Origin: Olsenella sp. An285
GTDB lineage: Bacteria; Actinomycetota; Coriobacteriia; Coriobacteriales; Atopobiaceae
Assembly: GCF_002159625.1 (NCBI RefSeq)
Contig: NZ_NFIZ01000001.1
Span: forward strand, 124,001 to 188,000
DNA: 64,000 bases
Direction: 5' to 3'
The translations under genes were made by a program, and so were the position numbers. Below are positions 8,128 through 16,674 of the stretch, in pieces; position 1 is the stretch's first letter, and each line of letters begins with the position of its first letter. The notes beneath the pieces are model-generated. The model ran no database searches and was not told where the DNA came from. It saw only the letters and a program-made list of their open reading frames with translations.

Positions 8128-8577
8128 CTAGAAGTCACCAGGTCCCAGCGCATCGCGCAGGGCAGACACGAGCTTACCGGTCAGCGAGAGAAGCTGGCCC
8201 TGCTCGGTCTCGTTAAGGGAGTGGAACGCATGGCGCTCCCCTCGCATGAGAGGCTCGATGACGTCGTCGATAAGTGCCTGTCCCTGTCGCGTTATAACGA
8301 TTGCCTTGTCATGCCGACCTCCCGGAAGGGGCTCGAGGCTGACGTAGCCTTTTCCTTCGAGGATTTTCAGGGCGTAGTTCATGGTCTGCGGCGAGGTGTG
8401 CCACTCGTCGCAGAGCCTTCGCTGGGTCAGCTGCTCGCGATGCAGCTGGAGGGAATAGAGCAGCCATAGCATGGAGTCGGAGAGCCCGTGCCGCTTCGCG
8501 TAGTCGTGGTAGAGGCCTTCGATCTCCAAGTAGAGCTGATTGAGTCGAGCGGTGGTGTGATCTTCTGTCTCGGGCAT
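8128..8577 (-). CDS. MarR-family transcriptional regulator
   Basis: A 149-residue winged-helix protein. The recognition region reads LTQRRLCDEWHTSPQTMNYALKILEGKGYVSLE, followed by the wing PLPGGRHDKAIVITRQGQAL. The start at ATG 8577 (MPETEDHT) has AAGGTG in front; an upstream extension to 8643 is possible but lacks a ribosome site and would cover the promoter region. It is divergent from the PGPGW-type membrane protein at 8698, and the gap contains a repeated AATCCGAATT motif that is a candidate operator. Confidence 0.85.
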   Translation of the reverse strand: MPETEDHTTARLNQLYLEIEGLYHDYAKRHGLSDSMLWLLYSLQLHREQLTQRRLCDEWHTSPQTMNYALKILEGKGYVSLEPLPGGRHDKAIVITRQGQALIDDVIEPLMRGERHAFHSLNETEQGQLLSLTGKLVSALRDALGPGDF

Positions 8578-8623
8578 AGGCACCTTGTCGTTTTCGTCGA
8601 GTGAGTCGTCCTCTGAATATTGT

Positions 8624-8676
8624 AATCCGAATTGGGATAACATTCCCGGTAAGCAGAAATCCGAATTCGTATATTA
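8624..8676. promoter_or_regulatory. Candidate MarR operator and promoter
   Basis: AATCCGAATT occurs twice in direct orientation (8624-8633 and 8658-8667), 34 bases apart, or about three helix turns. TATATTAT-like sequence near 8670 could be the -10 of the 8698 gene. The position between marR and its divergent neighbour suits autoregulation. Confidence 0.4.
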
Positions 8677-8697
8677 TGCGGTTTTGGGAGGCCAATC

Positions 8698-8982
8698 ATG
8701 CGGGACGACATGAACAGACGCGATTTCTCAAAGCGTCTTGGCAAGGTGGTGGGCGGATTGGTGCTCGCGGTCATCGGTGTGCCGTTGCTCATCCTGCCCG
8801 GCTCGGGGATGGTGCTCATCCTCATCGGGGTGGGTTTCGTTGGGCAGGGTCTCGGTATCGACGTGCGGGGGTGGCTGCAGAGGGCGGCGCAAAAGCTCAT
8901 AAAGAAAAGCGAGAAGAACGTCGATGGTGCGACGTTCCCGGCGGGCAAGGACGCTTTTGAGGGAAGGAACCCATCATGCTGA
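8698..8982 (+). CDS. Small PGPGW-type transmembrane protein
   Basis: A 94-residue protein with one hydrophobic hairpin, VVGGLVLAVIGVPLLILPGSGMVLILIGVGF (split around the PGSG turn, residues 17-48). This corresponds to the PGPGW turn of the small transmembrane family of that name. The C-terminal tail is basic and soluble. GGGAGG precedes ATG 8698. Its last seven bases overlap the start of the degV gene, so the two are probably translated together. Confidence 0.65.
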   Translation: MRDDMNRRDFSKRLGKVVGGLVLAVIGVPLLILPGSGMVLILIGVGFVGQGLGIDVRGWLQRAAQKLIKKSEKNVDGATFPAGKDAFEGRNPSC

Positions 8983-9800
8983 GGAAGTTTGCCAACGTCA
9001 CAGACAGCGCCTCCGACATTCATCCGGAGATAGCTCGGGAGTTGGGAGTGAGCGTGGTACCCATGCGCATCAACATGGGAGGAAAGGATCTTTGCGACGG
9101 TGTCGACGTGCAGACGGGCCAGTACCTGGATTTGCTGCGGACCTGTGAGGAGCTGCCGAGGACGTCCATGCCCAGCCCAAGCGACTTTATCGAGGCCTAC
9201 CGCTCGCTCGCGATACGAGGGTACACCGACATCTTGTCCATCCATCTCTCTCGGGCGCTGTCCTCGACCGTCGAGATACCGAGGTTCCTTTCGAGCTCGA
9301 TGTTCAACGACGTCAACATCGAGGTTATCGACAGCCGGACGGCTTCAGTTGCGGAGGGAGCGCTGGTGCTCAAGGCGGCGGCGGTCGCCGAGGCCGCTGG
9401 CACCATCGACGAGGCAGTTGCCAAAGTCCTCACCCTCAGGGACCTCATCAAGATACAGTTTGTCCCAAGATCGCTCACCAACCTGGTCAAAGGCGGAAGG
9501 GCGACCGCTCTCCAGGCGGTTGCCGCCTCGGCGCTTCGCATCAGGCCTGTCGTGAGCTTCAACGGCAAGGGTGAGATGCGGGTGGTCCAGAAAGCGCACG
9601 GCACTCGTCGGGCGGCGAGCTTCATGGCCAATACGCTCTCCGACCAGGAGCGCGAGCAGGGAGCGCTCATCTAATTCACGCTGCACACGCGGACGGAGAA
9701 GGACGTCGAACGCCTCGAAGCCGCAGTGCGGGAGCGAGTTCCGAGCTCCATGTGCGGCGGTCGCGTGACCATCGGCTCCTGCATCGCTACGCATGTGGGG
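8976..9800 (+). pseudogene. DegV-family fatty-acid-binding protein, broken by an in-frame stop
   Basis: The first 232 residues follow the DegV fold (VTDSASDIHPEIARELGVSVVPM, then TSMPSPSDFIEAYRSL and VIDSRTASVAEGALV). TAA at 9672-9674 interrupts the frame after EQGALI. The same frame goes on with FTLHTRTEKDVERLEAAV and GGRVTIGSCIATHVGEGG, which is the normal DegV ending (cf. xxIGPVIATHVGPGA) before similarity fades. DegV proteins bind fatty acids, usually about 280 residues; the lost C-terminal part contributes to lipid binding. Either this is a recent nonsense mutation or the stop is bypassed. It overlaps the small membrane protein gene in front. Confidence 0.8.
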
Positions 9801-10037
9801 GAGGGGGGCAATCGGGGTCATGAGCTACCCGGCCTCCCTTCACAGCACGATGCTCAGGAGCGAGGAGATGTTCTTGTCGCTGTAGGGCCTGGCAGCGTCT
9901 TTGGCCTTTCCGAGATGCTCATGGTCTCTCGCTGTGCCATTTGTTCTCGATTATCCTGCAGGACTGTTCAGCTAGGAGGTGCTACGCTTAGCGGGCGAGT
10001 ATTTTGCCCCGAATTTAGGTCACTATTCAATAAATCT

Positions 10038-10066
10038 GTCCCGCAATCGGGATAGATTGCTATAAT
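10038..10066 (+). promoter_or_regulatory. Promoter of the ATPase gene
   Basis: A perfect TATAAT (10061-10066) lies 34 bases before the ATPase start. The -35 region overlaps the small inverted repeat TCCCG-CAAT-CGGGA, which could be an operator. The rest of the 9801-10037 gap shows nothing else. Confidence 0.5.
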
Positions 10067-10099
10067 ACCAGCAACGGAACGGGCGGGGGAGGAGATGTC

Positions 10100-11422
10100 A
10101 TGGCGTTGCGTGAAGTCATACGTGAGGTAGTGGCCGAAGGTCTAACGAGGCCGATCCCCCCTGTGGTTTCGCGGGACGTTGCCATCCCGCACCTTGCCGA
10201 GCGCGCTTCGGTCATCAAGGGCGTTCGTCGTAGCGGAAAGACGTTTAGGATGTTCCAGCGCATGGGGGAACTCGTCTTGGAGGGTGTCCCCCGCGACCAC
10301 ATGCTCTTTGTTGATTTTGAAGACGATCGTCTCGATGGCGTTTCCGACAACGTGATAGGTGACGTGGTCGAGGAGTTTCTTCGCGCACTTGGGACCGTAC
10401 TGCCAGAGAAGCTCTATCTGTTCTTTGATGAGGTGCAAAACGTCGAGGGATGGGGCAGGCCATTGAGGCGTCTCACACAGAACCCACGCTTTGAGATATG
10501 CGTGAGCGGCTCGTCGGCAAAGATGCTTTCGGAGGATGTGGCGACCGAGTTCAGGGGGAGGGGAATCTCTGCCGAGTTGCAGCCTTTCTCGTTTAGGGAA
10601 TTCTTGCGGTATCGGGCGCACGAGCCCAAGGGAATTGTCTCGCCTGACGAGGCGCGTGAGCTCTCGATCCTCTTTGAGCAGTATCTGCACATTGGCGGCT
10701 TTCCCGAGGTTCAGGATGCGGGCGTCGCCACACGGATAACGGCCCTTCAGGACATCGTCTGGACCATCGCTGCTCGCGACCTTGCCGAGCGCCATGGGCT
10801 TCCCATGCTGGGAACTAGAAAGTTTGTCCAGAGGGCTCTTCGCCTCTCTGGACGAGAGTTCTCCGTGCGCAAAACCTATAACGACCTCCACAGCGCTCAG
10901 ATTCCGCTGTCGAAGGCCGATGCCTTCTCGCTGCCTGAGCACTGCGAAGATGCCTATCTGTTCTTTCTCGTATCCCGATTTGGCGCGGACCTTACTGAGG
11001 CCACCCGAGGAAGGAGGAAGCTCTACGCGATTGATCCGGGATTACAGTTTGCCTTTGGCCCGGCCTCCTCTGCAGATGAGGGGCAGCGGCTTGAGGACGC
11101 CGTCTACCTGGAGCTTAGGAGACGCTGCCTGGGGGACCGGAGGACCGGCATCGGGTTCTATCGTACGAAGGAGGGCTTTGAGGTCGACTTTGCCGTGGGA
11201 GACGTTGAAGATCGGTCGGTATCGGAGCTGTACCAGGTGGCCGCTCACGCCGAGGAGGCGACTACGTTTGCGCGCGAAGTCCGGGCTCTAAGCGCCGCTC
11301 TTGACGAGATGGGGCTTTCTGAGGGAACGCTGCTGGTCATGTCGGCACGAGACGTGCCCGAGCCCGAAGATGCCCGTATTCAAGTGCAGGACGCATGGCG
11401 CTGGATGCTCCCGCTGGACTAG
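10100..11422 (+). CDS. AAA_14/DUF4143 ATP-binding protein
   Basis: A 440-residue soluble protein. Walker A is GVRRSGKT (about residue 41), Walker B is LYLFFDEVQ (about residue 113), and the sensor strand reads FEICVSGSSAKML. The C-terminal half has the DUF4143 layout, with TKEGFEVDFAVGD in a restriction-nuclease-like fold remnant. Members are widespread in gut anaerobes, often in many copies and often decayed; their role is unknown, with links to mobile DNA suggested. Two decayed relatives lie in this window (11419-11943 and 16675-16947). The stop overlaps that of the convergent remnant by two bases. Confidence 0.85.
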   Translation: MALREVIREVVAEGLTRPIPPVVSRDVAIPHLAERASVIKGVRRSGKTFRMFQRMGELVLEGVPRDHMLFVDFEDDRLDGVSDNVIGDVVEEFLRALGTVLPEKLYLFFDEVQNVEGWGRPLRRLTQNPRFEICVSGSSAKMLSEDVATEFRGRGISAELQPFSFREFLRYRAHEPKGIVSPDEARELSILFEQYLHIGGFPEVQDAGVATRITALQDIVWTIAARDLAERHGLPMLGTRKFVQRALRLSGREFSVRKTYNDLHSAQIPLSKADAFSLPEHCEDAYLFFLVSRFGADLTEATRGRRKLYAIDPGLQFAFGPASSADEGQRLEDAVYLELRRRCLGDRRTGIGFYRTKEGFEVDFAVGDVEDRSVSELYQVAAHAEEATTFAREVRALSAALDEMGLSEGTLLVMSARDVPEPEDARIQVQDAWRWMLPLD

Positions 11423-11943
11423 CGTCCGAGCAGCCAGTCGATTGCGCCCAGCACTTTGATCCCGTCGCTGGTGGTATCGAGGCCGTATCGGTGGAGGGTA
11501 ATCACGCACTTGGGGAACGCGTCTGTGATGGCGCGGAGCGGACTCAGCTCGCGCTCGCGCGTGGCGGGGTCGACCATCGTCTCGCAAACCTGGACGTAGT
11601 CGGCCTCGTTGGCCCTTCTCGCCACAAAATCGACCTCGCCCGCTCTGAGTGTTCCCACCTCAACGGAATAGCCACGTCGCCAGGTCGGATGAGAGGATGT
11701 GGGCGTTGGATCCGGTGATGTAGACGTCCGTGTCGGGGCGCGTGTGAGGGCGCCTCCATGGGAAATACTATTTCGAGCGTACTCGAAATAACCTTCTTGA
11801 ACCATTCGAGTTTCAGTTATGCCTGAAAGAAACTGGGACGTCCCGCCACTCATCAATGATATGGGGCAGCTGCCCCCAAGGGCAAGGGTTATATCGAGCT
11901 GCGCCATTTGCCGCATGCTTACGTAGAGAGGCTCGCATGGCAA
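11419..11943 (-). pseudogene. Decayed AAA_14/DUF4143 ATPase
   Basis: Pieces of one ATPase appear in different reverse frames. From the 5' side they are LDITLALGGSCP, then HIIDEWRDVPVSF (both near 11840-11900), then DVYITGSNAHILSSDLATWL (near 11680-11735). The last is RRGYSVEVGTLRAGEVDFVA with the complete C-terminal end (11419-11690). The family needs about 400 residues; at least 150 between LATWL and RRGY are missing, and frames shift at least twice. It is a dead copy, convergent with the intact relative at 10100. Confidence 0.7.
11769..11790. repeat. Small palindrome
   Basis: TATTTCGAG and CTCGAAATA pair perfectly over CGTA inside the decayed ATPase region. Meaning unknown. Confidence 0.5.
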
Positions 11944-12000
11944 CCTCGGGAGTTTTCGGCTGCTTGGACGAGAAGTTCCGCCAGCGCGCGTGGCGCTTCT

Positions 12001-12492
12001 CTACTCTGTCTCGGGACCCATGAGGCGGCGTTTGTAGATGAACCTCACGACCAGCAGCGCCGTGCACAGGAAGAGCAGCGTGCCCACCGCAGAGAGCATG
12101 GCCTCGCGTCCAACGAGGGCGGTTATGACCACGATGACGGCGGAGAGCGGCGGGATGAGATGGACGAAGGTTCGGGACACCTCGCGTGCCAGGTATGTCT
12201 CGAGCTCATCGTTCTCTGTAGCAAGAAGGGCGCGCAGCGCGGTGTCGTCTGAGAGGGCGCCCCGGAGCTTGCGAATCTGCTTTACGGTGAAGCCTGCGGC
12301 AAAAGCAAGAAGCCCGATCAGGAAGCCCGAGGCAAAGCTCGTGACGTAGTCGTCTCCCCCAGCGGGGAAGATGCCGGCGACGGCCATGGCGGCGATGATG
12401 GCAATCGCGGCCAGGATGATGGCGAGCGAGATACGCTCGCGACGCAGGCGGCGGCGGATGTCAGCGCGCAGGGTTTCGACGGTCTTCTTCAT
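12001..12492 (-). CDS. Membrane protein paired with an HTH regulator
   Basis: A 163-residue protein with a basic N-terminus (MKKTVETLRADIRRRLRRERI), two spans at about residues 21-41 and 50-70, a helical cytoplasmic part, and two more spans at about 108-150. This four-span layout next to a 69-residue HTH gene matches a common gram-positive pair in which the membrane protein is thought to modulate the regulator. ATG 12492 has GAGGAG 11 bases upstream; GTG 12501 overlaps the regulator stop (GTGA) and is an equally possible coupled start. Confidence 0.75.
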   Translation of the reverse strand: MKKTVETLRADIRRRLRRERISLAIILAAIAIIAAMAVAGIFPAGGDDYVTSFASGFLIGLLAFAAGFTVKQIRKLRGALSDDTALRALLATENDELETYLAREVSRTFVHLIPPLSAVIVVITALVGREAMLSAVGTLLFLCTALLVVRFIYKRRLMGPETE

Positions 12493-12497
12493 GGCGA

Positions 12498-12707
12498 TCA
12501 CAGCTCCTCGTCTATCTCAGAAAAGTCAAAGACGTCTTCAATTGCAAGGCCAAAGTAGCGGGCAATCTTGTAGGCGAGAGGCAACGAGGCGGTGTACTTC
12601 TCGACCTCGATGGAGGTTATGGTCTGCCGCGTGGTGCCCACTGCCTCGGCGAGCTCGGCCTGACTCATCTTGCGCTCGCGGCGCAGCTCGCGGATGCGCG
12701 TTCGCAT
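12498..12707 (-). CDS. Small Cro/CI-type HTH regulator
   Basis: A 69-residue stand-alone helix-turn-helix protein (MRTRIRELRRERKMSQAELAEAVGTTRQTITSIE...), followed by FGLAIEDVFDF and an acidic end. It belongs to the YozG/XRE group of tiny regulators. It overlaps the membrane protein gene that follows. Its promoter carries three TTTGCA repeats at 23-base intervals, the likely operator for autoregulation. Confidence 0.85.
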   Translation of the reverse strand: MRTRIRELRRERKMSQAELAEAVGTTRQTITSIEVEKYTASLPLAYKIARYFGLAIEDVFDFSEIDEEL

Positions 12708-12752
12708 GGCATCACTCCTCTCGCGTTGCGTCCGACAGAGATGACAAGCGTG

Positions 12753-12805
12753 CTTTGCATCTCTAGAATAGCGAGCTTTGCAAAAAATGACAAGTCAACT
12801 TTGCA
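12753..12805 (-). promoter_or_regulatory. Triple 23-bp operator over the HTH promoter
   Basis: CTTTGCA occurs at 12753, 12776 and 12799, exactly 23 bases apart. On the reverse strand TTGTCA and TATTCT are 17 bases apart and form the promoter of the 12707 gene, and the repeats overlap them. TGACAAG precedes the first and last copies, extending the match. Confidence 0.6.
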
Positions 12806-12816
12806 ACCAGAATGTA

Positions 12817-13044
12817 ATGTGCGGTGTGAGCGCGCTCGGCGCCACGCCGGCGGGCTGCTTCGCGTGCCGCGCGTGCGAGGGGCGCTGCCACTTCGACGTG
12901 CGCAAGGCGATGCGCGCGACGGCAGCTGGGGAACTCATCGGCTGCTTGGCGCGGCGGGGGCGCGTGACTGTCGTACGCCCTTGGTGTGATGCCCCTTGTC
13001 ACACCTTACTTCTCGCTGACGTTGGTCTGCCATCATGCCCCTAA
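12817..13044 (+). other. Gap with a doubtful cysteine-rich frame
   Basis: A 75-residue frame starts MCGVSALGATPAGCFACRAC and contains CFACRACEGRC. There is no ribosome site, and composition fades after 40 residues. It may be a gene remnant. No other feature was seen between the operator and 13061. Confidence 0.2.
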
Positions 13045-13060
13045 GAAGGGGGTGGGAGCG

Positions 13061-14092
13061 TTGGGCATTGAGGCGCTGTTCGGGCATATGAGCATTGCGG
13101 GCGTCCCGATCTCGCAGGATCTCGTCAACATTGCCTTTGTCGGGGTGTTTCTTGGCATTCCGCTCGTTGCCCTGCTCGTTGCGCGAATATGTGCGGTGCG
13201 TCGGAATCGTGTTGAGGAGCGGATTCCTAGGGCAACACTCTTCTCGGGCGATTTGCTTGACGAGCTTCCCGAGAGCATGAAGCCGGAGGTGCTAGGGGTT
13301 CCGTTTTGCGGTCAGGTCGGCGGTCGGGTCTTTGCGCTCTCGGTGCTCTCCCTGCTTCGCGACGGTAGTCTCTCCATGAGACCAACGAGTTCCCCGGCAG
13401 AGGGGGCATACCGCTTTGACGTGCTCGACCAAGGCATGCTGTCGAAGGCGGGCCTCGCCTCCGCGACTACGCGCGTCTGTCTGCCGGCGGGCTCGCTCGA
13501 CAAGACGGTCGGTGGGGCAATCGCGCGCTACGTGAAAAAACCCGACGACGCATGCTGCCCTGTGCACGACTTTACTAGGTGCGCTGGTGACCAGGTTCTC
13601 AGGGCGGGTTATCTTTCCGAGAAGGACGGTGGTAGCGGCAACGCGACTGTCGTCCTCATGCTAGCGCAGATGATTGTGGGGTCGTGCTTCATTGCGTTCA
13701 CGACGCTGCCCGGACTCTCTGCCATTGCAGTCGTGATTGGTGGGTTCGTAGCCCTGATCTTTACGCAGGGTTCGCTTGGGACGAGCGTTAACGCCGACAA
13801 GCTCCAAGACGTGCTCGCTCGCGCTGACGCGCATCGCCGCTGGATTGTGCAGTGCTACCGCTCGGGCGAGGCACTTCCGGGATCGGCGAAGCGTGTCGAT
13901 CGAACGCTTCGCTTTGCGTTGGCGTTTGGGCTCAGCGATGAGGTCGTAGCCGAGCTCGCGCGTCGCTCGGGCGACGAAGACATCGAGTGGTTTCTCACTG
14001 AGCCGGCAGAGGGCTTTCCCTCGCCGCTGCGTGCGCTCGAGAAACTCTTTGAAGTGGCGGTCCACGAGGACGATCGCATGAGTGACAGCTAG
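13061..14092 (+). CDS. DUF2207-like membrane protein, first of a pair
   Basis: A 343-residue protein. One span lies near the N-terminus (VNIAFVGVFLGIPLVALLVARI), then a cytoplasmic winged-helix-like region (VFALSVLSLLRDGSLSMRP), two more spans around residues 195-235, and a C-terminal region with RSGDEDIEWFLTEPAEG. The pattern resembles the cytoplasmic half of DUF2207 proteins; the family call is tentative. TTG 13061 has AAGGGGG eight bases ahead; ATG 12986 would add an unlikely leader. The next gene follows after 9 bases and shares the layout. Confidence 0.6.
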   Translation: MGIEALFGHMSIAGVPISQDLVNIAFVGVFLGIPLVALLVARICAVRRNRVEERIPRATLFSGDLLDELPESMKPEVLGVPFCGQVGGRVFALSVLSLLRDGSLSMRPTSSPAEGAYRFDVLDQGMLSKAGLASATTRVCLPAGSLDKTVGGAIARYVKKPDDACCPVHDFTRCAGDQVLRAGYLSEKDGGSGNATVVLMLAQMIVGSCFIAFTTLPGLSAIAVVIGGFVALIFTQGSLGTSVNADKLQDVLARADAHRRWIVQCYRSGEALPGSAKRVDRTLRFALAFGLSDEVVAELARRSGDEDIEWFLTEPAEGFPSPLRALEKLFEVAVHEDDRMSDS

Positions 14093-14101
14093 GGAGCCAA
14101 G

Positions 14102-15115
14102 ATGAGCGTCATCACCAACTTCCTCTATTACATCATCCTTCCGTACGTGCTCGCCCTCGTCATGGTGCGTCTTTCGGACCGCGCGCGCTTTGCGCATGTC
14201 GACAGCTCGGACATCCGCGACGGCTATCTGTGCGAGCCTCCCAGCACCGACGAGCCAATGTTTCTGGCGCGCGTGATGGACGAGGATTTCGTGCGCTCCG
14301 GAGTCACGGCGACCCTACTCTCCCTAGACCACAAGGGCGTCGTGCGTATCGAGCGCGTTCCCACGGCGTGGTGTCGCCCGAGGATCAACGATCGGATGGA
14401 CGAGGCACACGCGGCCAAGACGCTCGCCCAACGCGCAGCTGGTCTCGAGCGCGAGACCGTCCGCGTCTCGCTTGCTTCCAACGTGTCCACGAAGCGCCTT
14501 ACGGAGTACGAGCGCATGACGCTTGACTTTGTCTTTGTTGACGGTCGCGCGAGCATCACAGCAGAGGAGCTAGCGGAGGCGCGGCGGGAGTTTCCCGCCT
14601 ACCTCACGCGACAGAGCCACTGCCTATCGGGCAAGGCGACGCGCGACGTGCAGGAGCGCCACCTCGTCGAGGGGGTATCGCCGTCGCTCTTCTGGCTTGC
14701 TGTCGTGCTTCTCGCCTTCTATGCGCTCGTGGCTTTCCTGTTCGTGGGCTATGATGTGCTGCCCATGATTTTCTTTGGACTGCCGGGACTTGCCATGATG
14801 GTCGCGTACTCGCGGCCGCGCGAGGTCTACACAGTCGAAGGCCACGCGCTGCTCGTGCGCTGCCATGCGTTCAAGCGTTACCTCGTTGAGCTCACGAGCA
14901 TGCGCGACGCGCGCCTTACCGACGTCGCGCTGTGGGGCGAGCAGCTGGTCTATGGCGTTGCCGTCAACGCTGTGGGAGCCGCTCCGCGCGATCTCTTCCC
15001 CAAGATTGAGTCCAGCCGCGCCCCCGCGGCGCCCGACTGGTACGTTGCCTACGTGCGTGCCCATGACAAGAAGAATGCCAGTTCGCGTCCGTCACACCCC
15101 GTCACCGTCCAATGA
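14102..15115 (+). CDS. DUF2207-like membrane protein, second of a pair
   Basis: A 337-residue protein. An N-terminal span (FLYYIILPYVLALVMVRL) is followed by a domain in which ATLLSLDHKGVVRIER looks like the DUF2207 winged helix and LTEYERMTLDFVFVDGR like its conserved ErxLLdxlF motif. Two adjacent spans (about residues 195-240) and a C-terminal ALWGEQLVYGVAVNAVG match the typical ending. The large exported N-terminal domain of full-length DUF2207 proteins is absent here. GGAGCCAAG precedes ATG 14102. It probably works with the preceding gene product at the membrane. Confidence 0.7.
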   Translation: MSVITNFLYYIILPYVLALVMVRLSDRARFAHVDSSDIRDGYLCEPPSTDEPMFLARVMDEDFVRSGVTATLLSLDHKGVVRIERVPTAWCRPRINDRMDEAHAAKTLAQRAAGLERETVRVSLASNVSTKRLTEYERMTLDFVFVDGRASITAEELAEARREFPAYLTRQSHCLSGKATRDVQERHLVEGVSPSLFWLAVVLLAFYALVAFLFVGYDVLPMIFFGLPGLAMMVAYSRPREVYTVEGHALLVRCHAFKRYLVELTSMRDARLTDVALWGEQLVYGVAVNAVGAAPRDLFPKIESSRAPAAPDWYVAYVRAHDKKNASSRPSHPVTVQ

Positions 15116-15297
15116 ATGCCCGGTAGTTAGCCTCGTTCCGATTGGCGCAGGCGCAGGCACGAGACGCGCCACCGTTCGACGTTGGCACGTCTCGCGCGCG
15201 GCGAGCTCGGTGGCGCGGCGCTCTTCTCGGCCTCTCTTCTCGGCCTCTCCGAGCGGCGCCCACTCGTCCACGGATCTCCCTCCCTGCTGTTGAGTGC
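15116..15297. other. Gap after the DUF2207-like pair
   Basis: GC-rich, with CTTCTCGGCCTCT repeated in tandem near 15222-15250. Nothing else is seen until the palindrome at 15298. The whole gap to 15602 has no gene. Confidence 0.4.
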
Positions 15298-15330
15298 TAC
15301 GAAGGGACAGTCCCTTCGTATCATTTTTTT
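15298..15330 (+). terminator. GGGACAGTCCC palindrome with T-run (terminator)
   Basis: TACGAAGGGAC and GTCCCTTCGTA pair perfectly around one A, followed by TCA and eight T, so it is a proper intrinsic terminator. A run of nine G follows immediately (15332-15340). Confidence 0.8.
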
Positions 15331-15350
15331 TGGGGGGGGGTGTTCTGTTC

Positions 15351-15420
15351 ATCGAGTGTGCAGGAATCGAAGAAATGAGGCTCAGGGCGAGGCGTTTTTC
15401 TCGGTTCATGCACACTCGAT
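15351..15420. repeat. 12-bp inverted repeat, 46 bp apart
   Basis: ATCGAGTGTGCA (15351-15362) and TGCACACTCGAT (15409-15420) are perfect complements bounding a 46-base segment. It could be the terminal repeats of a tiny non-coding insertion. Confidence 0.6.
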
Positions 15421-15602
15421 CGATTGGCGAGAAGTTCGTGTGGCCTATAGGCCCCTCTACCTGCGGCGCGCAACCGGCAGGCGCCTTCTGGTTGCCTCAA
15501 AAACGAGCAAATTGCTTACCGTTGGTTGGTAGAATTGCGCCGTGCGCGCCCGCAGACTATGGGGTGCCGGCAGACGGAGCACACCCCGAAGAAGGGCAGA
15601 CC

Positions 15603-16634
15603 ATGAGCTTTCGCGACAACCTTCAGCACCTGCGCGCAGAGCGCAACATGACCCAGGAGCAGCTGGCCATGCTGCTCGGTGTCTCCCGCCAGAGCGTCAC
15701 CAAGTGGGAGGCCGAGAAGAGCCAGCCGGAGATGGACAAGCTGCTCAAGATGTGCGAGATCTTCGACTGCACGCTCGACGAGCTCGTGACAGGCGACCTC
15801 ACCGGCCGCGCCGCGCCTGCGACGGCTGCCCCCATCCCCGCCGGCCCGCCCACCGACGTCTGCGGCTACGAGGAGCACTGGCGCATGCTGGCGCTCAAGG
15901 TCCCCACCGGTGTGGCGCTCATCCTCTTGGGCATCGCGCTCGGCCTGCTTTTCGAGGGTGCCGTCGAGCTGGCGTCCTGGAACGGGCGCGACGGCCTCTT
16001 CGTGATCATCGTGCTCGTGGGCATCCTCGCGGGCCTCGCGCTGCTCGTTCCCGCGGGCATGGAGCACACGGCGTTTCAGAAGGCGCACCCCTACGTGGAG
16101 GACTTCTACACCGACGAGGACCGCGCCGCCGCCCGCCGGCAGTTCTCGGCGGCGCTCATTGCCGGCCTCGCGCTCATCTTCGCGGGCATCGGCTGCCTGC
16201 TCATGCTCGAGAAGACCGCGGAGAACTGGGGACTCTTCTTCCTCATGCTCTTCATCGCCCTGGGCGTGTGGTGGATCGTGCGCGGCGGAATGCTGCTCGG
16301 ACGGGTCAACGTCGAGGAGTACAACCGCTCCATCGCCGAGGACCTCGAGGTGGAGGACATCGTATCGGCAGAGCTGGACGAGGCACGGCGCGAGGCTCTT
16401 CTCGCCCAGAAGCGGCATGGCAAGAAGCTCGGCGCCGTGTGCGGCGCCATCATGATTGTGGCCACCATCGTGGGCCTGGCGCTTCTCTTTGCGCCGGTGT
16501 TCTCGGCGCCAAACATGGACTCCTGGACCCCGGAGGGCACCTCGGCCATGTGGTTCTGGGTGGCCTGGCCGGTGGGTGGTCTCATCTGCGGCATCGTGAC
16601 GCTGCTCTGGGAGGCGTTCGGCCGGGAAGAGTGA
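15603..16634 (+). CDS. XRE regulator fused to a membrane domain
   Basis: A 343-residue protein. Residues 1-65 are a Cro/CI helix-turn-helix (FRDNLQHLRAERNMTQEQLA, LLGVSRQSVTKWEAEKSQP). After a Pro/Ala linker there are at least six hydrophobic spans: about residues 100-120, 132-152, 182-202, 208-230, 281-301 and 313-335. Such HTH-membrane fusions are common in gram-positive gut bacteria and are thought to sense membrane or environmental signals. ATG 15603 with AAGAAGGG upstream is the real start; the frame runs on upstream without coding character. Single gene. Confidence 0.8.
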   Translation: MSFRDNLQHLRAERNMTQEQLAMLLGVSRQSVTKWEAEKSQPEMDKLLKMCEIFDCTLDELVTGDLTGRAAPATAAPIPAGPPTDVCGYEEHWRMLALKVPTGVALILLGIALGLLFEGAVELASWNGRDGLFVIIVLVGILAGLALLVPAGMEHTAFQKAHPYVEDFYTDEDRAAARRQFSAALIAGLALIFAGIGCLLMLEKTAENWGLFFLMLFIALGVWWIVRGGMLLGRVNVEEYNRSIAEDLEVEDIVSAELDEARREALLAQKRHGKKLGAVCGAIMIVATIVGLALLFAPVFSAPNMDSWTPEGTSAMWFWVAWPVGGLICGIVTLLWEAFGREE

Positions 16635-16674
16635 CGTGCCTGTGCAAGAACACCGTGCCTCGTGGGCTATTGCC

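Noticed and set aside
12817-13044. Cysteine-rich small frame as a ferredoxin-like gene
   Set aside because: No ribosome site, and the cysteine pattern does not match a known iron-sulphur family; kept only as a gap note.
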